Shown here piece by piece: positions 54,229 through 63,117 of a stretch of 64,000 bases of DNA. A program made the translations under genes and the position numbers. This DNA comes from an uncultured Prevotellaceae bacterium (GTDB lineage: Bacteria; Bacteroidota; Bacteroidia; Bacteroidales; Bacteroidaceae): assembly GCA_947305005.1 (NCBI GenBank), contig CAMZCM010000007.1, forward strand, positions 1-64,000, in the 5' to 3' direction. Within the stretch, counting starts at the first letter, position 1, and every line of letters begins with the position of its first letter. Below the pieces are notes generated by a model that saw only the letters and a program-made list of their open reading frames with translations, was not told the origin of the DNA and did no database searches.

Positions 54229-55116
54229 TTATTTTTGATAACTCTTCTTGACGATCTTGGATTTGTTGAGGTATTCGGCACAGCGACGCACTCCCTCCAT
54301 AATATCAATGGTGCCGTCAGTGCCCTCCATCTCTACGATGTAATCACAGAGACCTGCCGTTTCAACATTGCGGAAAATGGCGTTGAAATCAACCATTCCG
54401 CTCTCACCGAGCTCATAAAGATCCTTGATGTGAAGCATCTTGAAGCGACCAGGGTATTTCTTGAAATACTGCACGGGCGATTGCTGTGCCATCACGCACC
54501 AGTAAGTGTCCATCTGCCAGAAGAACACAGTGGGATCGGTGTGCTGCATGAAATAGTCCATCCACACCTGATTCTCTACCTTACGGAACTCACCCGAATG
54601 GGTATGGTAGCCATACTGCAAGCCTGCGGCCTTACACTTACGACCTATCTCGTTGGTATAGTCGCAAAGTGTCTGTGCCTCCTCCAAGGTCTTGGGAATG
54701 CCCCAGCCAGGTGTAACGATGTATTTCATGCCAGCTGCCTTGTGGTCGGCGATAGCCTTGTCCCACCATTTCAGGGCTTCGGTGAAATCGTGATTTTTCA
54801 GTTCCTCGGCGTTCAAGCCACGTGTAGCATGACTGCTCAAGCATTTCAGGCCGGCGGCTTCACAGTCGGCCTTGAATTGCTGAGGGGACACGCCATAGAA
54901 GGTGCCCTTACCTTGGTCGTAGCTGGCTGCTTCTATAGCGGTATAGCCCCACGAATAAAGTTTCTTGAAGACCTCTTCATGGTTCTGAGCATACTTCTCA
55001 GGTGAGCCAATCACTTCGCGAATAGAATACAACTGTAAACCCATTTCTTTCTTGGGCTTAGCAGAAACTGGCAGCCCCATGATAAGAGCTGCCAGTATGA
55101 TGATGATCTTTCTCAT
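54229..55116 (-). CDS. Xylose-isomerase-like TIM-barrel protein, exported
   Basis: Sugar isomerase/epimerase-family barrel of 295 aa with signal peptide MRKIIIILAALIMGLPVSA. Barrel landmarks are KEMGLQLYSIREV, YGYHTHSGEF (metal-site His and Glu region), FFWQMDTYWCVM and KMLHIKDLYELGESGMVDF. Its start overlaps the stop of the DUF1080 gene by one base, so it is the last gene of the operon. In the related Bacteroides operon (BT2156-type) such a protein acts together with 3-keto-glycoside hydrolase; the reaction is not settled to my knowledge. Confidence 0.88.
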   Translation of the reverse strand: MRKIIIILAALIMGLPVSAKPKKEMGLQLYSIREVIGSPEKYAQNHEEVFKKLYSWGYTAIEAASYDQGKGTFYGVSPQQFKADCEAAGLKCLSSHATRGLNAEELKNHDFTEALKWWDKAIADHKAAGMKYIVTPGWGIPKTLEEAQTLCDYTNEIGRKCKAAGLQYGYHTHSGEFRKVENQVWMDYFMQHTDPTVFFWQMDTYWCVMAQQSPVQYFKKYPGRFKMLHIKDLYELGESGMVDFNAIFRNVETAGLCDYIVEMEGTDGTIDIMEGVRRCAEYLNKSKIVKKSYQK

Positions 55117-55979
55117 TAATCCAGAATTTTAATGCGGATATTACGATACCAGACATCGTCGCCGTGGTCCTGCAAGCCGATGTAACCCTCGTGATTCTCT
55201 CCACCCATGTTGTTAAGCAGGTTGAAAGCATAGGGGAAATCGCCTCCCTCACGGAACTTGCTGTCCTGCAACATCTGTGTCCATTTCGGTGTCCAAAGGT
55301 GATACTCCAGCACGTTAGTGCCATTCTGACCATGAACGACAGTGCCTTTATATACCATTATCTTAGCTTGGTTCCACTCGCCAGCAGGATTGGCGTTCTG
55401 GGGTTTGGCGGGAATCATGTCGTAGAGTGATGCAGCCTGACGATTGCCATCAATACCGAGTTGAGCATCGGGATGTTTAGCATTGTCGAGGACCTGATAC
55501 TCACTGCAGGACTGCCAGATGGGCAGGTACTCCTTACCCTCAGCATCCTTGACTTCCTGAGCGAGATAGAAGATACCGCTATTACCGCCTTCGGAGATTT
55601 TGTACTCCAGCAGCAGTTCGAAGTTCTGGAACTTATGGGCAAAGATGAGGTCACCGCCACCTTCCACTTGTGCTTCGCCAGTGCCAGATCCCTTGAGGTG
55701 GATGGCACCATCGCTAACTTCCCAGCTGGTGGGAGGAACGTCCATACCGTAGCCGCGCCAACCATCGAGATTCTCGCCGTTGAAAAGTACGATGAAACCT
55801 TCCTCGTCAACGGGCAAGGAAGCGATGTCAATATTGGGCCCGTCGGCCACTACGGCCACGAGGCTCTCTGTTGCTTCACTCTCAGGGGCCTGGCAGGTGC
55901 CACAACCGCACTTACCGATAAAGAAGCCTACAACACCACCTACCAAGGCACAAACAATACCAAAAAATGTCTTTTTCAT
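55116..55979 (-). CDS. DUF1080 3-keto-glycoside hydrolase A
   Basis: Exported or membrane-anchored beta-sandwich protein of the 3-keto-disaccharide hydrolase family (DUF1080), 287 aa. The N-terminus MKKTFFGIVCALVGGVVGFFIG is a helix followed by a Cys-rich linker. The domain shows GFIVLFNGENLDGWRGYG, SEGGNSGIFYLAQEV, ASLYDMIPAKPQNANPAGEWN and GYIGLQDHGDDVWYRNIRIK. The family cleaves glycosides oxidised at C3. It is one of two paralogs in this operon, about half identical by eye to the next one. Confidence 0.88.
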   Translation of the reverse strand: MKKTFFGIVCALVGGVVGFFIGKCGCGTCQAPESEATESLVAVVADGPNIDIASLPVDEEGFIVLFNGENLDGWRGYGMDVPPTSWEVSDGAIHLKGSGTGEAQVEGGGDLIFAHKFQNFELLLEYKISEGGNSGIFYLAQEVKDAEGKEYLPIWQSCSEYQVLDNAKHPDAQLGIDGNRQAASLYDMIPAKPQNANPAGEWNQAKIMVYKGTVVHGQNGTNVLEYHLWTPKWTQMLQDSKFREGGDFPYAFNLLNNMGGENHEGYIGLQDHGDDVWYRNIRIKILD

Positions 55980-56021
55980 TATAATTTAAAGAAGTTTAAT
56001 TACAATTCTTGAATGGTAACC

Positions 56022-56057
56022 GCTCCCTCCCTACAAGGGAGGGCGGGGGGAGAGTCC
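56022..56057. repeat. REP-like palindrome between the DUF1080 genes
   Basis: GCTCCCTCCCT-aca-AGGGAGGGCGGGG... matches the two units inside the M56 gene (27271-27306, 27348-27383). It lies just past the stop of DUF1080 B on the minus strand and could form a hairpin in the polycistronic mRNA. Confidence 0.88.
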
Positions 56058-56058
56058 T

Positions 56059-56880
56059 CTAATCCAATTCCTTTACCTTAATGTTCTTAAACCAGACGTT
56101 GTCGCCATGATCCTGCATGCCAATAAATCCCTTGCGCTCAGGACCGCCACAGTTGTTGAGGAGATCGAAAGCAGTAGGCCATGATTTCTCACTGAACTTA
56201 CTGTCCTGAAGAAGCGCAGTCCATTGAGGCGTCCAAAGGTCATAGGAGAGAACCTCTACGCCATTCTGGAAGTGTTGAACATGTCCGTCCTGCACGCGAA
56301 TGCGTACTTTATTCCATTGTCCTGCGGGCTTCGCATTTTGAGGTTTAGCAGGAATCATGTCGTAAAGTGAGGTCGATTGACGGTTGTTGTCCTTGCCAAG
56401 CTTAGCATCAGGGTGACGCTCGTTGTCAAGCACCTGGCACTCAGGGGCCGAAATGTATATGGGTTCAAGGCCACCATTCGCGTTAGCTACTTCGCGAGCG
56501 AGATAGAAGATGCCGGAGTTACCTCCTTCTGCAATCTTCCATTCCATCTCAAACTCAAAGTTGGGCCCGAACTTGTGGGCGAAGATAATATCACCGCCCT
56601 CACCTTTGGCTTTGCTGTCAAAGAAGATAGCGCCGTCCTGCACCTTCCATTTAGAAGGGACATGACTCTTACCATATCCACGCCAGCCTGCAAGTGTCTG
56701 ACCATCAAAAATCGTGATGAATCCCTTTTTGTCAATGGGTAATTCATGGCGATCCCACAGTTCAGGACCTTGAAAGCCCTGTGAGCAGATGATGGTTGTT
56801 GTCTTCTGGGCAAAAGAAGGTATCGTATAGACTACGAAGCTTATCAATAATAATAATTTCTTCATGACAACCTCCTTCAT
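56059..56880 (-). CDS. DUF1080 3-keto-glycoside hydrolase B
   Basis: Second DUF1080 protein (273 aa), secreted through signal peptide MKKLLLLISFVVYTIPSFA; the first in-frame ATG is five codons earlier. Domain marks are GFITIFDGQTLAGWRGYG, AEGGNSGIFYLAREV, TSLYDMIPAKPQNAKPAGQWN and GFIGMQDHGDNVWFKNIKVK. Its ATG overlaps the stop of the upstream Gfo/Idh/MocA gene by one base. The presence of two paralogs suggests different anomer or aglycone preferences. Confidence 0.88.
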   Translation of the reverse strand: MKEVVMKKLLLLISFVVYTIPSFAQKTTTIICSQGFQGPELWDRHELPIDKKGFITIFDGQTLAGWRGYGKSHVPSKWKVQDGAIFFDSKAKGEGGDIIFAHKFGPNFEFEMEWKIAEGGNSGIFYLAREVANANGGLEPIYISAPECQVLDNERHPDAKLGKDNNRQSTSLYDMIPAKPQNAKPAGQWNKVRIRVQDGHVQHFQNGVEVLSYDLWTPQWTALLQDSKFSEKSWPTAFDLLNNCGGPERKGFIGMQDHGDNVWFKNIKVKELD

Positions 56881-58361
56881 TAGGGTAGTTCAGGGAGTGT
56901 GAAGCCGTTCTCATAGACAGGCTTAATGAGACGTGCGGCATATTCATTGGCATCAATAAGCACCTTGTCAGCAGTATTGAAGGACGGATGACCATCATGG
57001 ATGGAGAACTCAATAGCGTTAGAAACGTGCAACTTAGCATCGGGAGCGATGTTGGTGAAGCGCATCTTCTCACCATCCCACTTCAGCCATTGGTCAAGTT
57101 CTTGCAGGCGCACAGCAGCGACACCCATCACAATGTTCTCATTGAGAGGACCTGAGACGGCGAAGTCGGAGCTGGCAGGAATGCGATTGTCGGCACTCTC
57201 CTTACAAGCACGAATCCAATCCTGCTGATGGTTATCGTCCTTCACGATACGGCAGAGTTCAGGAACCTTAGGTTCACGACCACTAACGAGGAACGGGTTG
57301 TAACCATATGTTCCAACAACCATGATATCCTTTGTTCCATAGAAAATGCAAACGCCATTACCGTCGAAGTGCTTACCTTCAGGCATCTCAAAAGGTATAT
57401 TGGGACGCAGACCGCCATCGTACCATGTCAATTCGCAAGCGGGGAGGCCCAACTTAGGCATGTTGTCACGAGCGGGGAAACGGAAAGTAACCTTCTGTGC
57501 GGAGGGACATGAATCGGGCATCAACATGGTAGAACTACCGATGATAGCAGTTGGAGAACCAAGTTTCAAACCTGTAAAGGCTACTGCTAGGATATGGTTA
57601 GCCATATCGCCAAGAGCACCTGAACCGAACGGCCACCATCCACGGAAATTCCAAGGAGTATAGACCTCATTGAAGGGACGCATGTGAGCCGGACCGATGA
57701 AAGCATCCCAGTTCATCGTAGAGGGAATGGGCTGAGCCTCCTTGGGGGTGGACATGCCCTGCGGCCAGATAGGACGATTCGTGAAAGCTTCAATCTTAGT
57801 GACCTCACCGATCTCGCCATTCCATAGCCAATTGAGGGCTTGGCGAGAACCAGCACTTGAAGCGCCTTGGTTACCCTGCTGGGTCGCCACCTTATATTTA
57901 GCAGCCAGTTTGGTAAGCAGACGACTCTCGTAAGCGTAGAGCGTCATCGGTTTTTCTACATAGACATGCTTACCGGCTGCCATTGCATCAGCAGCGATGA
58001 TAGCATGTGTATGGTCAGCAGTAGCAACCATAACAGCATCAGCGCTCTTCAGCATTTCGTCGTACATCTTACGATAGTCGTTGTACTTCTTAGCATTGGG
58101 ATACTTGTCGAAGACATGCTTGGCGTACTTCCAATCGCAATCGCAGAGGCCAACGATATTCTCAGTCTTAGCCATCTCTGAAAGGTCAGCGGCACCGCGT
58201 CCACCGATACCAACGCCAAGGATGTTCAACTTATCGCTCGGAGCCTTCTTGCCGACTTTCGCGCCAAGGACAGTACTGGGAACGATGGTGGGGGCAACAA
58301 TCATGCCCGCCAGCGCAGCGGAGCCGCGCTTTAGGAAATCTCTTCTTGTGAGGTCTGCCAT
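56880..58361 (-). CDS. Gfo/Idh/MocA oxidoreductase with Tat signal
   Basis: NAD-dependent dehydrogenase of 493 aa exported folded by the Tat pathway: TRRDFLKRGSAALAGMIVAP with the twin arginines at 6-7. The Rossmann part reads LNILGVGIGGRGAADLSEM and the catalytic lysine region is HVYVEKPMTL. In 3-keto-glycoside systems such enzymes oxidise the C3 hydroxyl or reduce it back. It lies between the second Gfo-type gene and DUF1080 B in the operon, coupled to the latter by a one-base overlap. Confidence 0.88.
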   Translation of the reverse strand: MADLTRRDFLKRGSAALAGMIVAPTIVPSTVLGAKVGKKAPSDKLNILGVGIGGRGAADLSEMAKTENIVGLCDCDWKYAKHVFDKYPNAKKYNDYRKMYDEMLKSADAVMVATADHTHAIIAADAMAAGKHVYVEKPMTLYAYESRLLTKLAAKYKVATQQGNQGASSAGSRQALNWLWNGEIGEVTKIEAFTNRPIWPQGMSTPKEAQPIPSTMNWDAFIGPAHMRPFNEVYTPWNFRGWWPFGSGALGDMANHILAVAFTGLKLGSPTAIIGSSTMLMPDSCPSAQKVTFRFPARDNMPKLGLPACELTWYDGGLRPNIPFEMPEGKHFDGNGVCIFYGTKDIMVVGTYGYNPFLVSGREPKVPELCRIVKDDNHQQDWIRACKESADNRIPASSDFAVSGPLNENIVMGVAAVRLQELDQWLKWDGEKMRFTNIAPDAKLHVSNAIEFSIHDGHPSFNTADKVLIDANEYAARLIKPVYENGFTLPELP

Positions 58362-58409
58362 AGGTAGTTTAAAGTTAAAGATTAATAGTTAAAAGGATTA
58401 TGTGTCAAT

Positions 58410-59489
58410 TTATACATTCTTATTAAGACGCGGAAGAAGTCCATAGCCGTCCTTAAGGTTGCGGCGATGCTCCCAGATTTCTTCAAGCTCCTCATGAGTT
58501 CCAATAGATGGGAGGGCATTCTTGCGGGCATCCTCTATCATCTTCCAGGCATATCCTGAAGCCATTGCAGAATCGCGGAACGAAGGCATCAGCGGATTGC
58601 GTACACCTTTCTCAATGCTGTCAGCCATCTCTGTGATAAGACGATCTATATTTTTTCCACCATACGGACGCTCAATACGTTGGGTCTCTGTAACACCATG
58701 AATTTCCACGACTGCAGTCTTGAAATCGTGGGTCATGCGACAAAAGCCTTTGGTGCCTATTAGTTCTACGTATGAATTATGCGTCTGATTCTTGGCAAGC
58801 TGCCCATAGACAAAACCCTGGGTGATGTCATAGACAACACCACTCTCGAAGGTTCCATGGACTTGAATCCACCACGGGTCTTTCCAATCCCACATACAAA
58901 CACCTTGGGCGTGCCAAGTCTTATATTCGCAACGGGCATACCAACGAGCCAGGTTGACATAATGCATCCCGCAGTCATGGAAGGAAGGACCTTCACTTTC
59001 GTGCCCTTCGCCTGGTGCCAAACCCGGTGTCATGTGGCAGATGCGCATAATAGCCAGTTCTCCCAACTCTGCACTCTCTACAACTTCACGCATGAGGTGA
59101 TGATACCAGGCATTCTGCAGATACATATTCGCTGTACTTAGAATAGGAGCTTCTTCTACAAGTTTCACGGCCTCCCATTCATGATCAATAGTATCAGCAA
59201 TAGGCTTTTCGGCAATAATGTGTTTGCCAGCAGCCACTGCTTTTTGGATCTGTGCCAAACGGGCGTTGGCCGTCGTTGTTAACGCAACAACCTGCACACG
59301 TTTGTCATTAAAAATGAGCTGATCATCTGAAATAACCTGAGCTTCTGGTGCCATTTTCTGGGCGACCTCGCGGCTTTCTGCATCAAGATCGCAGATATAA
59401 GCCACCTCATAAGCCACATTCTTCTGAAATTCTTTCAGATAGTAGCGCCCCATACGGCCAAATCCGATGATTCCTACAGGTATTTTCAT
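58410..59489 (-). CDS. Cytoplasmic Gfo/Idh/MocA oxidoreductase
   Basis: NAD-dependent sugar dehydrogenase of 359 aa: PVGIIGFGRMGRYYLKEF (dinucleotide fold), AGKHIIAEKPIADT (catalytic Lys) and HDCGMHYVNLARWY near the active site. The start MKIPVGIIG at 59489 is preferred over an ATG 12 codons earlier because Rossmann proteins usually begin right at the first strand. With no signal peptide it should work in the cytoplasm, perhaps completing reduction of the 3-keto sugar. It is first in the operon; no TAnnTTTG box was found upstream. Confidence 0.88.
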   Translation of the reverse strand: MKIPVGIIGFGRMGRYYLKEFQKNVAYEVAYICDLDAESREVAQKMAPEAQVISDDQLIFNDKRVQVVALTTTANARLAQIQKAVAAGKHIIAEKPIADTIDHEWEAVKLVEEAPILSTANMYLQNAWYHHLMREVVESAELGELAIMRICHMTPGLAPGEGHESEGPSFHDCGMHYVNLARWYARCEYKTWHAQGVCMWDWKDPWWIQVHGTFESGVVYDITQGFVYGQLAKNQTHNSYVELIGTKGFCRMTHDFKTAVVEIHGVTETQRIERPYGGKNIDRLITEMADSIEKGVRNPLMPSFRDSAMASGYAWKMIEDARKNALPSIGTHEELEEIWEHRRNLKDGYGLLPRLNKNV

Positions 59490-59654
59490 ATAAAAATCAT
59501 AACTGTTTTTATAGGTTCTTGCCAAAAAATCGCAACGAAGATAATGTTTTTTTACCGTATTATTATTTCATTCAATGTTTTTTTATTTCTTTTCAACAAA
59601 ATAAACCTTTCGTCTGACATTACAACGCTAAAAGTACAAAAATACCTTCCAAAA

Positions 59655-59686
59655 TTTGGTAGTTCACGTAACTTGCATTACCTTTG
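59655..59686 (+). promoter_or_regulatory. Promoter of tRNA-Leu
   Basis: TTTG (59655-59658), 20 bp, TACCTTTG (59679-59686), 13 bp before the tRNA 5' end. Confidence 0.75.
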
Positions 59687-59699
59687 CACCGCTTTTGAA

Positions 59700-59781
59700 G
59701 CCCAGATGGCGGAATCGGTAGACGCGCTGGTCTCAAACACCAGTGGGGCAACCCGTGCCGGTTCGACCCCGGCTCTGGGTA
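59700..59781 (+). tRNA. tRNA-Leu (anticodon CAA)
   Basis: Acceptor arm GCCCAGA (59700-59706) pairs with TCTGGGT (59774-59780), with a G-T pair at the end. The anticodon stem CTGGT/ACCAG encloses the loop CTCAAAC, giving anticodon CAA for UUG codons. The long variable arm (TGGGGCAACCCGT) is typical of leucine tRNAs, and the T arm GCCGGTTCGACCCCGGC is regular. CCA is not encoded. Confidence 0.95.
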
Positions 59782-59788
59782 CAAGCAG

Positions 59789-59824
59789 AGCGGAGGCTTC
59801 TTCTGAAGTTTCCGCTTTTTCTTT
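59789..59824 (+). terminator. Terminator of tRNA-Leu
   Basis: A 12-bp stem (59789-59800 with 59805-59816, two G-T pairs), loop TTCT, then TTTTTCTTT. It lies 8 nt after the tRNA and 28 nt before metY. Confidence 0.85.
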
Positions 59825-59851
59825 GACTCATCATCATTCTTTCTTTATACA

Positions 59852-61129
59852 ATGAAAAAGAACCTCGAAACACTTTGTATCCATGGCGGTTGGCATCCCA
59901 CCAAGGGCGAACCGCAACAACTGCCCATTTATCAGAGCACTACGTTCAAGTATGATACCAGCAACCAGATGGCTAAGCTTTTCGACCTTGAAGAGGAAGG
60001 TTATTTCTATACTCGTTTGGCCAATCCTACCAACGATGCCGTAGCTGCAAAGATCAATGCCCTCGAAGGCGGTGTAGGCTGTCTGCTTACTTCGTCAGGT
60101 CAGGCTGCCAGTTTCTATGCTGTCTTCAACATCTGTCAAGCAGGTGATCATTTCATCACCTCTAATAATATATATGGTGGCACCTACAACCTCTTTGGCG
60201 TTACCATGAAGAAGCTCGGCATCGACTGCACCTTCGTTGATCCCGATTGGGACGATGAGCGTATTGAAGCAGCTTTCCGTCCGAACACCAAGTGTTTCTT
60301 CGGCGAGACTATTTCCAATCCGGGCGGCAATGTCTTCGATATCGAACGTTTTGCCAAGTTGGCTCATCAACACGGTGTCCCCCTTATTGTCGATAACACC
60401 TTTGCTACGCCTATCAACTGCCGTCCTATTGAGTGGGGTTGCGACATCGTCACACACTCTACCACCAAGTACATGGATGGTCATGCCACACAGGTCGGCG
60501 GTGCCATCATTGACAGTGGTAACTTCGATTGGGAGGCTCATGCTGACAAGTTCCCCGGACTCACCACACCCGATGAGAGTTATCATGGCCTTACCTATAC
60601 AAAAGCTTTTGGCAAGAAAGCCTATGTTACTAAGTTGGTCAGCCAGCTGATGCGTGACCTTGGCTCTATCCCTTCACCCCAGAACTGCTTCCTTCTCAAC
60701 CTCGGCTTGGAGACCCTGCATCTGCGTATGCCCAAACACTGCGAGAATGCTCAGAAGGTGGCTGAATGGCTTGAAGCAAATCCCAAAGTGGGATGGGTGA
60801 ACTACTGCGGTCTTCCCTCCAATAAATATTATTCATTGGCCCAGAAATACCTGCCCAATGGTTCTTGTGGCGTTATTGCTTTCGGCCTGAAGGGTTCTCG
60901 TGAAGAAGCTATTAAGTTCATGGATAACCTCGACTTCGTGAGCATTGTTACTCACGTGGCCGATGCACGCACTTGTGTTCTCCACCCCGCCAGCCATACC
61001 CACCGCCAGCTTTCCGATGAGCAGTTACGTGAAGCAGGTATCGCTCCTGACCTTATTCGTCTCAGCGTTGGCATTGAGAACGTCGAAGACATCATTGCCG
61101 ACCTCAAGCAGGCCATGGACAAGATGTAA
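59852..61129 (+). CDS. metY: O-acetylhomoserine sulfhydrylase
   Basis: PLP enzyme of the Cys/Met metabolism family that makes homocysteine from O-acetylhomoserine and sulfide. Length 425 aa fits MetY. It begins NLETLCIHGGWHPTKGEPQQLPIYQSTTFKYD; the PLP lysine is in HSTTKYMDGHA, and ARTCVLHPASHTHRQLS is the C-terminal signature. The only promoter seen upstream is that of the tRNA, with a terminator between, so either read-through or an unrecognised promoter drives it. It is followed after 23 bp by a DUF6250-like gene. Confidence 0.93.
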   Translation: MKKNLETLCIHGGWHPTKGEPQQLPIYQSTTFKYDTSNQMAKLFDLEEEGYFYTRLANPTNDAVAAKINALEGGVGCLLTSSGQAASFYAVFNICQAGDHFITSNNIYGGTYNLFGVTMKKLGIDCTFVDPDWDDERIEAAFRPNTKCFFGETISNPGGNVFDIERFAKLAHQHGVPLIVDNTFATPINCRPIEWGCDIVTHSTTKYMDGHATQVGGAIIDSGNFDWEAHADKFPGLTTPDESYHGLTYTKAFGKKAYVTKLVSQLMRDLGSIPSPQNCFLLNLGLETLHLRMPKHCENAQKVAEWLEANPKVGWVNYCGLPSNKYYSLAQKYLPNGSCGVIAFGLKGSREEAIKFMDNLDFVSIVTHVADARTCVLHPASHTHRQLSDEQLREAGIAPDLIRLSVGIENVEDIIADLKQAMDKM

Positions 61130-61152
61130 AGAAGTAAAGAAAGTCTTTTTTC

Positions 61153-61818
61153 ATGACATACGCGAAACGAGCAGTCCTTTTCTTCTTCGCTTTTCTCTGT
61201 TTAGCCTTCCTCTCTTCCGCCCAATCTACACATTGGCGTATTGAAGCAGAGTCTCCTCTGACACGCGTTCTGCAACGTGGAGACACGCTTGACATTACTT
61301 CACCAAAAGGGCTTTCGTTATGGTGGGATGAGCCCATGCAGGTGCCTTGCACCATTAGCTATCGCGCTTGCATTGTTATGGAAGGCGGCCCTTTCGACCG
61401 TCTCTCTGACCTTAACTGCTTCTGGATGGCCAGTGAACCACTAAAAGGAATCGCCCAACGTGGCGGACGTTTCGTAGAGAGTTATCGCCTGAAGTGCTAC
61501 TACTTAGGTTATGGGGGCAACTATAACACGACAACACGCTTTCGTCGCTATGACGGTGACACGCTCGCCATTACAGACGAAACACACCGTCCACCGATTC
61601 TTAAGGAATTTACGGATAGCGCCCATCTCCTCAAGCCCAATCATTGGTACACCGTTCGTATAGAAGTCCTTTCCAATGGTCGAACGCGTTATTTCATCGA
61701 TAATGAACTCCTTGTGGATTACTTTGATCCACAGCCTCTACAACGTGGGTGGTTTGCCTTCCGAACCACATGGAGTCACACCCGCTTCACAGGCTTTCGC
61801 TATCAAGCCACCAATTAA
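61153..61818 (+). CDS. Exported DUF6250-like protein
   Basis: Secreted beta-sandwich protein of 221 aa with signal peptide ending FLSSAQS. Motifs YRACIVMEGGPFDRLSDLNCFWMAS, GRFVESYRLKCYYLGYGGNYNTTTRFRRY and the ending LVDYFDPQPLQRGWFAFRTTWSHTRFTGFRY match, from memory, the DUF6250 family, a lectin/lyase-like fold often seen with pectin-degrading genes. No such genes are adjacent here. It probably shares the metY transcript and its stop overlaps the convergent TonB gene by four bases. Confidence 0.75.
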   Translation: MTYAKRAVLFFFAFLCLAFLSSAQSTHWRIEAESPLTRVLQRGDTLDITSPKGLSLWWDEPMQVPCTISYRACIVMEGGPFDRLSDLNCFWMASEPLKGIAQRGGRFVESYRLKCYYLGYGGNYNTTTRFRRYDGDTLAITDETHRPPILKEFTDSAHLLKPNHWYTVRIEVLSNGRTRYFIDNELLVDYFDPQPLQRGWFAFRTTWSHTRFTGFRYQATN

Positions 61819-62879
61819 GAAAGCCTGAATATTACAGGGAGTTTGAAGCGGGAACGGACAGCTTTATTATTTTGGTATGCAGGCTTCCACTTCGGCATCA
61901 ACTTAATAACGCGTTCAGCTTCTTGAGTAAGCGATGGGGCTGGCGAACGAAGAACTTTCACATCCACTATAGAACCGTCTTTGTTCACTACAAATTCCAC
62001 GATTACACGACCTTGAATCCCTTGTTCTTGAGCAACTGCAGGATATTTGACATGTTTTGCAAGCCATGTATAGCACTCCTGGTCCCCCCCAGGAAACTCT
62101 GCATTCTCCTCAACAACCTCATAAATATTATTATCCACCAATTCTGCTTGATTAACCTCTCCACTTTCCAGCAATTGGTTCAGACGCTCGTAAGCGACAA
62201 CAGAATCGCCTTTTTCCACCGCAACTTGAAAATACCATGCCGCCGTCTTATTATTCTGTGGAACGCCAATACCTTCTGAATACATGACACCTAAACGAGT
62301 GTTTGCTTCAGCACATCTTATTGCCTTTTTATACCAACTGATTGCAGCCCCATAATTTTGGGTGATACCTGTACCTTCATCATACATTTTTCCCAGTTGG
62401 TAAGCAGCTTGGGCGTGTTCCATATTTGCCGAACGACGAAAACATGCATATGCCTTCATATAATCTGGCGCATTCTCTGAATCGCCTGCAAAAAACTTTT
62501 GGCCTGCCTCATAATACGTCTTAGCTGTCCCCTCCATCTTTTGTACATACTCTCTATATGACATCCACATACAATTATCGGTGCCAAGAACAACTACTCC
62601 TTGATTATGACTGGTAATAAAAATGCTGAACGTGGACATACCAGGCTTGGATACAATCACTGAATCACCGTCCAAGGGTAATTTTAAAGAAAAAAGGCCA
62701 TCTACATTTGTAGCTACAGCAGCATTCGCCTTAGATCCTATAACATTGGCGTCCTTAATGGGGATTCCTTGCATATTCACCACTCGACCTTCAAAAGTGA
62801 TAGAGTTAGCACCAGACTGAGCAAATAAAGGTAATATCGCAAGGAACAGCGAAGCAAAGAAAGCACATACTTTTCTCAT
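61815..62879 (-). CDS. Sel1-repeat protein with TonB C-terminal domain
   Basis: Exported protein of 354 aa with signal peptide MRKVCAFFASLFLAILPLFAQ. Domains in order: carboxypeptidase-like regulatory fold (about 27-100, FEGRVVNMQGIPIKDANVIGS), two to three Sel1 helical repeats (about 145-235, AAYQLGKMYDEGTGITQNYGAA and similar) and a TonB-C domain (about 260-354, EFPGGDQECYTWLAKHVKYP to KLPVIFRLS). The latter is close to that of the M56 protein at 25905. A minus-strand TACCTTTG box at 62909-62916 sets its promoter. Its role is unknown; TonB-like energy transfer is not certain without an inner-membrane anchor. Confidence 0.85.
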   Translation of the reverse strand: MRKVCAFFASLFLAILPLFAQSGANSITFEGRVVNMQGIPIKDANVIGSKANAAVATNVDGLFSLKLPLDGDSVIVSKPGMSTFSIFITSHNQGVVVLGTDNCMWMSYREYVQKMEGTAKTYYEAGQKFFAGDSENAPDYMKAYACFRRSANMEHAQAAYQLGKMYDEGTGITQNYGAAISWYKKAIRCAEANTRLGVMYSEGIGVPQNNKTAAWYFQVAVEKGDSVVAYERLNQLLESGEVNQAELVDNNIYEVVEENAEFPGGDQECYTWLAKHVKYPAVAQEQGIQGRVIVEFVVNKDGSIVDVKVLRSPAPSLTQEAERVIKLMPKWKPAYQNNKAVRSRFKLPVIFRLS

Positions 62880-63054
62880 GATCTTTTGTTTACAAGGTTA
62901 TGATTGCACAAAGGTACGCTTTTTTCAGTAAACTACAATTTTTTTATCAAAAAACGTAATCACCTGTTAAGTATTTGGTCGCATTCCTATACCGAAAAAA
63001 AACGAACCAGGTAAATAGAAATCATCCCCAACAAAAGTTGTATTAGCTTTCTCT
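62880..63054. other. Intergenic region with the TonB-gene promoter
   Basis: No gene is seen. It holds the minus-strand box TACCTTTG (62909-62916) and AT-rich sequence. Confidence 0.6.
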
Positions 63055-63098
63055 ATAAAAAATAAGTGGCAGCTCTGGGTATAGAACCGCCACTTATT
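63055..63098 (-). terminator. Terminator of the fumarate reductase operon
   Basis: Perfect 10-bp stem (AATAAGTGGC 63061-63070, GCCACTTATT 63089-63098), followed on the minus strand by a T-run. It lies 20 bp after the frdB stop. Confidence 0.85.
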
Positions 63099-63117
63099 AT
63101 ATAAATAATGTATGGGA

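Noticed and set aside
54235..55005. A 256-codon plus-strand frame
   Set aside because: Antisense of the isomerase-like gene, no motif, and it starts inside the 3' end of that gene.
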